DNA of 64,000 nt, taken from Ramlibacter ginsenosidimutans (GTDB lineage: Bacteria; Pseudomonadota; Gammaproteobacteria; Burkholderiales; Burkholderiaceae_C). Both the position numbers and the translations under genes were made by a program. Shown here piece by piece: positions 57,198 to 64,000 of the stretch. How positions within the stretch are numbered: position 1 is the stretch's first letter; the number at the start of each line of letters is the position of its first letter. The DNA is taken from assembly GCF_016654015.1 (NCBI RefSeq), contig NZ_JAEPWM010000001.1, positions 310,001 to 374,000 on the forward strand. Reading direction: 5' to 3'. The notes beneath the pieces are model-generated. The model had not been told where the DNA came from. It did not search any database and worked only from the letters and a program-made list of their open reading frames with translations.

Positions 57198-57878
57198 TCA
57201 CATTTGGGCGAGCTTGAAGCGCTCGAAGATGGCGACGAGTTCGTGGCGTGCGCGCTCGCGATGTGCGCGCGTGACGCGAGCCGCGCCTTCGGCGTCGCCG
57301 GCAAGCAGACGCTCGACCATCTGCATGTGTTCCTTGGTCGAGTTCACCGGTTTGGGCCGCAAACGCAGCGAGAACATGCGCGCGCGGTGCGTGCGGTCCC
57401 AATAGTTCAGGACCGTGGCCCGAAGATGGCGGTTGCCAGCCAAGTCCAACAGATCCTGATGAAAGCGTTCATCGGCAACCGCCCAGGCGTCCAGATCGTC
57501 GGCCTTGAGCGCCTTGCCCATCGCCTTGGTCGCGTCGACCAGCGGCGCGAGCTCCTTGACACCCGGCTTGCGAGCGGCCAGCAATTCGGCGGCCATGCAT
57601 TCCAGCGCGGTGAGGACCTGGTAGATCTCCTGCATGTCGACGCCGGAGACTGGCAGCACGCGCACGCCGTGGCGCGGGATCACCTCGAGCAAGCCCTCGT
57701 TCTGCAAGCGCATCAACGCCTCGCGTACCGGGGTGCGGCTCATGCCCAGATCCGCCGCCACCTCGTGCTCGAGCGCGTTATGACCTGGCGGCCAGACGTT
57801 ATCCAGGATGCGGCGGCGGATTTGCTCGTAGGCCGACTCCACGAGCGATGTCGCGGATTGGTTCACCGGCGGCCTCAT
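57198..57878 (-). CDS. GntR-family regulator (FadR/FCD subfamily)
   Basis: 226 residues: winged helix ESAYEQIRRRILDNVWPPGH with DLGMSRTPVREALMRLQNEG, then an FCD domain with metal/ligand His residues (ADERFHQDLLDLAGNRHLRA, STKEHMQMVERLLAGDAEGA). It should repress its own operon until the pathway acid binds. Its ATG overlaps the SMP-30 stop. The palindrome at 58895-58908 is its likely operator. Confidence 0.93.
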   Translation of the reverse strand: MRPPVNQSATSLVESAYEQIRRRILDNVWPPGHNALEHEVAADLGMSRTPVREALMRLQNEGLLEVIPRHGVRVLPVSGVDMQEIYQVLTALECMAAELLAARKPGVKELAPLVDATKAMGKALKADDLDAWAVADERFHQDLLDLAGNRHLRATVLNYWDRTHRARMFSLRLRPKPVNSTKEHMQMVERLLAGDAEGAARVTRAHRERARHELVAIFERFKLAQM

Positions 57879-58894
57879 GCAAAGTTCCAATGCACAGGCG
57901 CGACGCCCTGCGCTGGCATGTCGAGCGTGGCCAGCCGGTCGCCGAGCAGACATCCAAGCACCGCACGGCGTCGATCGGGGCCGCAAAAGGCGATGCTGGA
58001 GATGTTGCGCAGACAGCGGCTCCTGATGCCATCGAGCTCGGGCCGGCCCATCGTGCCGGCTTCGAAGGCCGCTTCCACTTGCGCCAGATGCTGCGCATCG
58101 GCGTCCTCGAGCCAGACCTTTGTCGTTCCGTCAGGCGCGACGCGAATCAATCGGTTGCTCACGATGCTCACCACCCAGGCGTGGCCCTCGACGTCCAGGG
58201 CCAGGCCGTCGGGAAACGTGCCCGGGCCAAACTCCGTGACGATCTGCTTGGGCCCGAGCGAGCCGTCGGCACGCAGTGCATAGCGCGAAAGGCGACGCCC
58301 GAAAGTCTCGTTCACGTACAACCAATTGCCGCTCGGGTCGATGGCAACCTCGTTTGTGTAGCCGAGGCCATCCGCGACGATGGTCGCGCCCCGGGCATCG
58401 ACGCGCACGATGAAGCCGTCATCGCAGCTGCGCCTGTAGCCGAGCGCGCGAGGGATCAGCCGCGTGCTGACGGTGATCCAGAAGCGGCCTTGGCGATCTT
58501 CGACGACGAAGTTGGTGGGCGGCAGGTCGAGACCTTCGACGCGTTGCAGCCAAGGCTCGACTTGACCGTTGCGCTGCACGCGGAACACGCCCCCGTCCTC
58601 CGCACCGAGATGCGTGACCAGGAAGCTGCCGTCGCGCAGCAGTGCCACGCCATTTGGCTTGAGCGCCAGTCCGTCGGGCGCCGCGCCGGCGTACAGCGTC
58701 TGGCTGCCGTCCGGCCGGGTGTGCGCCACGCCGCCGCGCCAGTCGGCCGTATACAGGTCGCCGCTAGCGGTCGCCAGCACGCATTCGGGCCGCACCAGCC
58801 CGCTGCCGACAAAACGCAATGCATCCAGACGCCGCGCCGGCACCCCCTCGCCGCCCGATGCGGACTCGTCCTCGATCTTTCGCGACGCGTTCAT
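57875..58894 (-). CDS. SMP-30/gluconolactonase-like lactonase
   Basis: 339 residues, six-bladed propeller: GLVRPECVLATASGDLYTAD (metal Glu), NFVVEDRQGRFWITVS, GYTNEVAIDPSGNWLYVNET (Asn) and FPDGLALDVEGHAWVVSIVS (Asp), the set that binds a divalent metal in SMP-30 lactonases. It hydrolyses a sugar lactone. It is first in the operon. The start at 58894 follows the operator with no visible ribosome site, so the mRNA may be leaderless, or a GTG at 58843 with a GAGG upstream may be used. Confidence 0.85.
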   Translation of the reverse strand: MNASRKIEDESASGGEGVPARRLDALRFVGSGLVRPECVLATASGDLYTADWRGGVAHTRPDGSQTLYAGAAPDGLALKPNGVALLRDGSFLVTHLGAEDGGVFRVQRNGQVEPWLQRVEGLDLPPTNFVVEDRQGRFWITVSTRLIPRALGYRRSCDDGFIVRVDARGATIVADGLGYTNEVAIDPSGNWLYVNETFGRRLSRYALRADGSLGPKQIVTEFGPGTFPDGLALDVEGHAWVVSIVSNRLIRVAPDGTTKVWLEDADAQHLAQVEAAFEAGTMGRPELDGIRSRCLRNISSIAFCGPDRRRAVLGCLLGDRLATLDMPAQGVAPVHWNFA

Positions 58895-58908
58895 TAACGT
58901 ATACGTTA
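58895..58908. promoter_or_regulatory. GntR-type operator directly before the lactonase gene
   Basis: TAACGTATACGTTA, a perfect 14-base palindrome with the GTATAC core typical of FadR-subfamily GntR operators. It abuts the lactonase start codon. Such overlap with the transcription or translation start gives tight repression. It occurs once in the region, and the cognate GntR is the second gene of the operon. Confidence 0.65.
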
Positions 58909-59207
58909 GCGAATGTCTCGCTGGCCGACATCAGGGATAACCCATGACCGGCAAGACAGATCGACGCGAGATGGAGAGCGGCAGTGCGGGTGGCGCGCCG
59001 CCGCAGGTGCGCGCTGAGGCTCACGCATGCGACCGAGGGGTACCTTCGAGAGCCCGCGTCATTCAGCGGGCCGAGTCGAATCGAGCAACCCGTTGCAAGC
59101 CGTCGCTCGGCACGGGCCGCGCACGACTGCTTTTGGCCGATTCCGTTGAAACGACCTTTCGATCGGCACGTGGGCGCGGATTCTTCCCGGTGCGCCGCAA
59201 CACCCGG
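58909..59207. other. Intergenic gap without a recognised gene
   Basis: About 300 bases between the lactonase promoter and the end of the DctQM gene. A plus-strand frame of 108 codons (58944-59270) exists, but its composition is Arg-rich and it runs into the DctQM gene, so I do not call it. No convincing terminator hairpin was seen. Confidence 0.5.
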
Positions 59208-61139
59208 TCAGAGCATACCGAGGACCTTCGGCACCACGAGACTGAACCAGGGCACGAACGCGACGAGTAGTAGGCCGACGATCAGCACGGCCAGGTACGG
59301 CGCCATGTGCTTCGCCGCATTCTCCATGGTCGTCTCGCAGATGGAGCACGTCACGAACATGCCCACGCCGATGGGCGGCGAAAACGCTCCGAAGCCCATC
59401 GCGATGATCATCACGATTCCGTACTGCAGCGGATCGATGCCGAAGGCGGACGTGAGCGGTAGCAGCAGCGGACCGAAGATCAGCAGGGCAGGCAAGCCTT
59501 CCAGCAGGGCCCCCATGACAATCAAGGTCACCAGCGTGGCCAGCATGAACGCCGTCGAAGAGCCGTTCATTCTCGCGAACAGGGCAGCAATCTGCTGCGG
59601 CATCTTGGCCAGCGTCAGCGACCAGGAGAAGGTGCTGGCGGTGCTGGTGATGAACAGCACCATTCCGGCCTGGGCTGCGGTGTTGACCAGCGTGTGCCAC
59701 AGCGCCTTGGGCGACAGGGCACGGTAGACGACGATGGCCAGGAGCAACGCATACACCACCGCCGTCGACGACACCTCGGTGGGCGTGGCAATCCCGCTGA
59801 CGATGCCGCCGATCAGGATCACCGGTGCGACCAACGCGGGGATCGCGACGACACCGGAGCGCCAGATTTCGCGCATCGTCGCTGCGTGGGTGGTACCTGC
59901 CCGGTCGCGCGAGCGCAGATAGATGAGCACCATGAGGCACGCTGCGATCACGGCGGCCGGCAGCAGGCCGGCGACGAACAGCGTACCGATCGACAAGGAG
60001 GTGACCGACGCCAGCACGAGCATGGCAATGCTGGGAGGAACCGTCTCGCCCATGATCGCGCAGGACGCCAGGACGGCGGCTGTCTCGCCGGCGTCATAGC
60101 GCTCCTTGCGCATCACGTCCTTCATCGTCGTGCCAACGGCCGCCACGTCGGCGACCTTGGATCCCGAGATGCCGGACATGATGTACATGCAGACGACGAT
60201 CACCTGCAGCATGCCGCCGCGGAAGCGCCCCACCAGCGTCGTCACGAATTCGGTCATGCGCCGGCTGAGGCCCCCTTCCGTCATCACGTAGCCGGCGAGA
60301 ATGAAGAACGGGATGGACAGCATCACGAAGCTGCTGATGCCTGCCTGCAGGTTGATCGGCACGACGGACAGGGGAACCATGTTGGCCGTGGACAGGTACA
60401 GCAGCGTGACCATCAGCAGCGCGAAGCCGATCGGCACCCCCAGTACCAGCTGGACGGCGAACACCGCGAACGCCGCGGGCAGCGCGTATGCGCGAGCATC
60501 GGCTCCGAGCACGTGGGCGAGACCCAGCAAGATCGCCAGGGGAATCGCGGTCGCGATTGCGCCTGTCACCACGGCGCGACGAGGAAGCAGCCCCAGCCGC
60601 TTCAGGGCGAACCAGGCCAGCAGCGCCATTCCCGCAATCATGGGCAGCGCGAACCAGATGGCGCGCAACTCCAGGTACGGCGTGCGCTCATCCCACCGGG
60701 AGAGCATCATCTGCCAAGCGAGCACGCAGCCCGCGAGCGCCATCGCGAACACCTGGCAAGTGGCGAACGCCTCCACCGCGGGATGCCACCGCCCCGGCAG
60801 CCGCTGAACGACCGCGTGGAGCGCCATGTGCTCGTTGCGCGGATAAGCGATCGCTCCGCCGATGAACGTCATCACCACGAGCGCGAGTTCGCCGACCTCC
60901 AGGCTCCAGACCAGGGACGTATTGAAGAAACTCCGCGCGATCACGTTGCCGAACATGGCAACGAGTTCGCCCGCGAGTGCGCAGACCACCACGATTTCGG
61001 CGGTCCGCTCGATCCAGTCAGTCCCGTGCGCCCGGCGATGCGAGCGGTCGACGGCGCTTTTGCGCGCCTGGACTGGCGCGGGGTGTTGGCTTGTGACGTC
61101 CATGGGGGAAGAGCCGGGCGACATGCGTCCACCCGGCAT
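59208..61139 (-). CDS. Fused TRAP transporter permease (DctQ-DctM)
   Basis: 643 residues. The first about 200 residues form a DctQ unit (WIERTAEIVVVCALAGELVA, EVGELALVVMTFIGGAIAYP), then a DctM unit begins near residue 220 (LGVPIGFALLMVTLLYLSTA, FFILAGYVMTEGGLSRRMTE, SGISGSKVADVAAVGTTMKD, FSPPIGVGMFVTCSICETTM). The fused form is a known TRAP variant. The start may be at 61139 or at the ATG at 61103; no clear ribosome site decides. It follows its DctP by 12 bases. Confidence 0.92.
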   Translation of the reverse strand: MPGGRMSPGSSPMDVTSQHPAPVQARKSAVDRSHRRAHGTDWIERTAEIVVVCALAGELVAMFGNVIARSFFNTSLVWSLEVGELALVVMTFIGGAIAYPRNEHMALHAVVQRLPGRWHPAVEAFATCQVFAMALAGCVLAWQMMLSRWDERTPYLELRAIWFALPMIAGMALLAWFALKRLGLLPRRAVVTGAIATAIPLAILLGLAHVLGADARAYALPAAFAVFAVQLVLGVPIGFALLMVTLLYLSTANMVPLSVVPINLQAGISSFVMLSIPFFILAGYVMTEGGLSRRMTEFVTTLVGRFRGGMLQVIVVCMYIMSGISGSKVADVAAVGTTMKDVMRKERYDAGETAAVLASCAIMGETVPPSIAMLVLASVTSLSIGTLFVAGLLPAAVIAACLMVLIYLRSRDRAGTTHAATMREIWRSGVVAIPALVAPVILIGGIVSGIATPTEVSSTAVVYALLLAIVVYRALSPKALWHTLVNTAAQAGMVLFITSTASTFSWSLTLAKMPQQIAALFARMNGSSTAFMLATLVTLIVMGALLEGLPALLIFGPLLLPLTSAFGIDPLQYGIVMIIAMGFGAFSPPIGVGMFVTCSICETTMENAAKHMAPYLAVLIVGLLLVAFVPWFSLVVPKVLGML

Positions 61140-61151
61140 CCGGTCAGCCGC

Positions 61152-62153
61152 TTACTTGACCGCTTCGAGGCTGTTCAGCAGGTCGGACAGGCCCATGCCG
61201 CGCGCGAACTCGGCGATCACGGGCTGGGTGGCCTGCTTGAAGGGAGCCTTGTCGATCGCATTGAACTTCACGTGGAATTTGGACTGCATCTCGTTGTCCG
61301 CCGTCTTGTTCGCCTCGGCTTCCACCTTCCGCTCGTACACGGTCGCCTCCTGGGCGTCCTTCAGGACAACCTGCTGCAGGTCGGGCGGCAGCTTGTCGAA
61401 CGACTTCTTCGACATGAAGAGCGGGCGCACGGTGAACTCGTGCTCGGTGCGGGCAATGTACGGCGCCGGCTCGTAGAACTTCATGTCACGCACCGACACG
61501 GACTCGTTTTCCATGCCGTCGACCACGCCGGATTTCATGGCGAGATAGGTTTCCATGAAGGCAATGGGCGTGGGCGAAGCACCGACCGCCTTCCACACGT
61601 TCACCTTCAACGGGCTGGAGATCAGGCGCAGGCGGAATCCCTTCATGTCCGTCATGCCCGTCACCGGTTTCTTCGTGGACAGCACGTTGCGGCTCGACCC
61701 GCCCCAGTAGCCCAGGATCTTGATGCCGGTCTTGTCTTCGATCAGCTTTGCGTACTGCTTGCCGGGCGCGCCGTCGAGCGCCTTCTGCCAATGGTCGTAA
61801 TCGCGGAAGAGGAAAGGCAGCGCAAAGAAGTCCAGTTCCTTGGCAAAGGTCGAACCCGCGGAAGGATCGGCCACGGTGAAGTCCAGCGAGCCATCCTTGA
61901 CGAACTGCATCGTCTGCGCTTCGCTGCCCAGGACGCCGCCGTTGAAGATGTCGACCTGGATGCGACCCTTGCTGTCTTCACTCACCTTCCTGGCGAAGAA
62001 CTCCAGGCCCTTGTTCCAGGGATGATCTTCCTTGAAGTAGTGCGCGGCACGGAAGGTGAATTGGGGGGCGGCGGCGGCGGGCGCAGGCGCGGCGAACAGG
62101 ACGGCGGTCGTGGCCACGGCGGCGAGCGCCAGGATGCTTCTTCGAACTTGCAT
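61152..62153 (-). CDS. TRAP transporter solute-binding protein DctP
   Basis: 333 residues with signal peptide (ILALAAVATTAVLFAAPAPA). TRAP receptor features: FRAAHYFKEDHPWNKGLEFF, the arginine in MKGFRLRLISSPLKVNVWKA, and ETYLAMKSGVVDGMENESVS. By context it binds an acid sugar that the enolase-superfamily enzyme dehydrates or isomerises. It differs in sequence from the DctP at 54049-55044, so the two systems are not duplicates. Confidence 0.94.
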   Translation of the reverse strand: MQVRRSILALAAVATTAVLFAAPAPAAAAPQFTFRAAHYFKEDHPWNKGLEFFARKVSEDSKGRIQVDIFNGGVLGSEAQTMQFVKDGSLDFTVADPSAGSTFAKELDFFALPFLFRDYDHWQKALDGAPGKQYAKLIEDKTGIKILGYWGGSSRNVLSTKKPVTGMTDMKGFRLRLISSPLKVNVWKAVGASPTPIAFMETYLAMKSGVVDGMENESVSVRDMKFYEPAPYIARTEHEFTVRPLFMSKKSFDKLPPDLQQVVLKDAQEATVYERKVEAEANKTADNEMQSKFHVKFNAIDKAPFKQATQPVIAEFARGMGLSDLLNSLEAVK

Positions 62154-62194
62154 TTCTTGTGTCTTCGGGTTGATGACGGGTTCAGTACCGGCGC

Positions 62195-63340
62195 TCAGTG
62201 CACCGCGTATTTCTCGATGATTTCCCGGTTGATCTCGACGCCGATGCCGGGCGCATCAGGGATGTCGACCATGCCGTCGCGCATGGTGATCGCGCCGTGG
62301 ATCAGGTCTTGCCGGAACGGGTGCGACGACTGGTCGTATTCGAGCATCGGCTCGATCGGCTTGAGCGCAAGGGGCGAAGGCGGAATCGTGGCCAGGAACT
62401 GCAACGAGGCTGCAAGCCCGATGCCCGAAGCCCACACATGCGGGATCACAGGCATGTGCCAGGCCTGCGCCAGCGCGCTGATCTTGCGGCACTCGGTGAA
62501 TCCGCCCGCCGAACACAGGTCGGGCTGCAGGATGTCCACCGCGCGGCGCGCAATCCATTCGCGGAAGCCGATCTTCGTGAACTCGTTCTCTCCGGCCGCC
62601 AGGTAGATGTTCGTGAGCGTCTTCAGCTCGCGATAGCCATCGATGTCCTCGGGCGAGATCGGCTCCTCGAACCAGTGGATGCCGGCGCCTTCGATGGCCT
62701 TGAGGATGCGCCGTGCCGAGCCGACGTTGTACGCATGGTTGGCATCGACCATCAGCTTGGGCCCGTCACCGATGCCCTCGCGCACGCCGAGGATGTAGCG
62801 AATGTCGTCCTCGACGCCGAAGCCGGTCTTGAGCTTCATTGCGGTGAAGCCCTTGGCCATGTGGCGCTTGGCTTCGGCAATCGCATCGGCGGGATAGGAC
62901 TTGCCCTCGACGCGATAGAAACCTGTCGCATAGGGCTGGACCTTGGTGCGGTACGCGCCGCCCAGCAGCTTGTACACGGGCTTGCCTGCGGCCCGTCCGA
63001 GGCAATCCCACAGCGCGATGTCGACGGCGCTGATGGCATTGGGGACAGCGCCCTTCTGGCCAAACGGACGCGTGAGGTTATACATGCGCTCCCAGAGCAC
63101 GTCGACGTCCTCCGGGTCCTGGCCGATCAAGTGAGGCTTGAGCGCGACCTCCACGATCGTCTGCGCGATCTCCGGCGGCTGCAGGCCATGGCACAGGGAC
63201 TCGCCCCAGCCGCTGACGCCGTCATCCGTCAGCACTTCGACGATCATGGTGCTGCGCTTGGTGACCCATCCCATCGAGAAGGAGAACGGCTCCTCCAGCG
63301 GAGTGGACAGCACGTAGGTCTTGACGTCGACGATCTTCAT
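62195..63340 (-). CDS. Mandelate racemase/enolase superfamily enzyme
   Basis: 381 residues. The KxK pair is in AMKLKTGFGVEDD, metal ligands in LMVDANHAYNVGS (Asp), HWFEEPISPEDI (Glu) and LAAGENEFTK (Glu), and the His of the opposite face is in PVIPHVWASGIGLA. This is the mandelate racemase subgroup; a sugar-acid dehydratase or lactone cycloisomerase is likely. First gene of the operon with TRAP DctP and DctQM, transcribed divergently from the FadR-type gene. Confidence 0.9.
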   Translation of the reverse strand: MKIVDVKTYVLSTPLEEPFSFSMGWVTKRSTMIVEVLTDDGVSGWGESLCHGLQPPEIAQTIVEVALKPHLIGQDPEDVDVLWERMYNLTRPFGQKGAVPNAISAVDIALWDCLGRAAGKPVYKLLGGAYRTKVQPYATGFYRVEGKSYPADAIAEAKRHMAKGFTAMKLKTGFGVEDDIRYILGVREGIGDGPKLMVDANHAYNVGSARRILKAIEGAGIHWFEEPISPEDIDGYRELKTLTNIYLAAGENEFTKIGFREWIARRAVDILQPDLCSAGGFTECRKISALAQAWHMPVIPHVWASGIGLAASLQFLATIPPSPLALKPIEPMLEYDQSSHPFRQDLIHGAITMRDGMVDIPDAPGIGVEINREIIEKYAVH

Positions 63341-63401
63341 GGGTGCAATACGGGCAGGTTTTCGGGGCTTGGCAGATTTATATTACTTATTCGCCGGACA
63401 T

Positions 63402-64000
63402 GTCAAACCGTATTTCCACCAGCCGCCACAGCTACCTGGCGACCGAGATCGGCCACCGCATCGTCAGCGGCGTCTACGCGAGCGGCACCTTGTTGCCACC
63501 CGAGGCGCAGGTGCTGGCGGAGTTCGGGGTGAGTCGACCCGTGCTGCGCGAGGCAATCAAGCTGCTCGAATCCAAGGGCATGCTGGAGGCGCGGCAGCGC
63601 CGCGGGACGGTGATCACCGAGCGGAATCGCTGGAACCTGCTGGATCGCGACGTGCTGGGATGGATCGCCGAATCAGGCGCCGATCCGGAAATGCTGTTCC
63701 GGCTCACCGAGGTGCGCATGATCGTGGAGCCTGGCGCCTGCCTTCTCGCGGCCCAGAACACCGACAAGGACGCGTTGCGCGGGATGGAGGATGCGTGGCA
63801 GCGGATGGTCGCCCATGTCGAACATCCACAGCTTTATGTCGAGGCGGATCGGGACTTTCACCTTGCGCTGTTGATGGCCAGCGGCAACGAGTACCTGGCT
63901 GCCGTGGGGACCGCGATCTCGGCGGCACTCAAGGTGAGCGTGCAACGAACCAATCCGACGATCGAGAGCAATCAGGCATCCCTTGCCGTGCACGAGCGCA
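63402..64000 (+). CDS. FadR-type GntR regulator (3' end outside window)
   Basis: 199 residues are visible. The wHTH is EIGHRIVSGVYASGTLLPPE with EFGVSRPVLREAIKLLESKG, followed by the start of an FCD domain (LTEVRMIVEPGACLLAAQNT, YVEADRDFHLALLMASGNEY). The start at 63402 follows an AT-rich stretch (ATTTATATTACTTATT) in the 61-base divergent promoter, which is the only AT-rich DNA in this area. It should regulate the enolase/TRAP operon. Confidence 0.9.

Noticed and set aside
58944..59270. A 108-codon plus-strand frame in the lactonase/DctQM gap
   Set aside because: Arg-rich, no ribosome site, and it overlaps the DctQM coding end.

Overview
The window is about 64 kb of GC-rich, gene-dense chromosome with short intergenic gaps. 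Codon bias is so strong that long false frames lie opposite almost every real gene. Three Bug/TctC-type extracytoplasmic receptors or receptor-led loci, TRAP transporters, a CaiB/BaiF CoA-transferase with its own receptor, and HupE/UreJ proteins together suggest a beta-proteobacterium of the order Burkholderiales, probably Comamonadaceae-like. This is inferred from gene content only. No rRNA, tRNA, CRISPR array, prophage or intact insertion sequence was seen.

Layout. (1) 1-9.4 kb: a partial unknown gene; a tight minus-strand cluster of a DUF3604 PHP-like protein, a PpiC-type prolyl isomerase and three HupE/UreJ-like membrane proteins behind an FNR-like palindrome; a divergent HxlR regulator/GST pair; a DapA-type synthase; a secreted GDSL esterase; and a decayed beta-helix gene. 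(2) 9.4-38 kb: a large stress-tolerance island. Its core operon is BON - HdeD - Hsp20 - PRC-barrel - ClpK/ClpG disaggregase, followed by a hybrid sensor kinase. Around it lie a TrxR-like flavoprotein, host-attachment protein, a deleted universal stress protein gene, two thioredoxins, an aldo/keto reductase, a second BON + PRC-barrel operon, an LLM flavoprotein, cardiolipin synthase + PsiE, an aldehyde dehydrogenase, a DUF1931 histone-fold protein, a DnaQ-like exonuclease, a second Hsp20 with a UBP zinc finger, and regulators (two AraC paralogues, a sigma-54 activator, a MEDS protein, a frameshifted FixJ-like regulator). (3) 37.4-41.9 kb: a two-component system with a multi-PAS kinase, and a fragment of an FMN alpha-hydroxy-acid dehydrogenase. 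(4) 42-46.5 kb: LysR plus CoA-transferase, DUF1254/1214 and Bug receptor. (5) 46.6-51.7 kb: leuB-leuD-leuC headed by a Bug receptor, with a divergent GcvA-like LysR. (6) 51.9-58.9 kb: an eight-gene catabolic operon (SMP-30 lactonase, GntR, isopropylmalate/isocitrate-type dehydrogenase, Gfo/Idh dehydrogenase, TRAP dctPQM, small monooxygenase) with a GTATAC-centred operator. (7) 59.2-64 kb: an enolase-superfamily enzyme, TRAP DctP and a fused DctQM, with a divergent FadR-type GntR cut by the window end.

The island resembles in content the transmissible locus of stress tolerance / locus of heat resistance (ClpK, sHsp20, HdeD, thioredoxin, PsiE), but carries many different partners. Its most notable feature is a repeated promoter architecture, CGCA-N7-GSAAS followed 20-21 bases later by TANNNT. 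It is found upstream of six transcription units (five independent plus one duplicate), always pointing at the gene. This suggests one regulator or sigma factor drives the scattered units as a regulon. Several island genes are damaged (universal stress protein, FixJ-like regulator), and one BON gene exists as two copies that are about 97% identical in protein.
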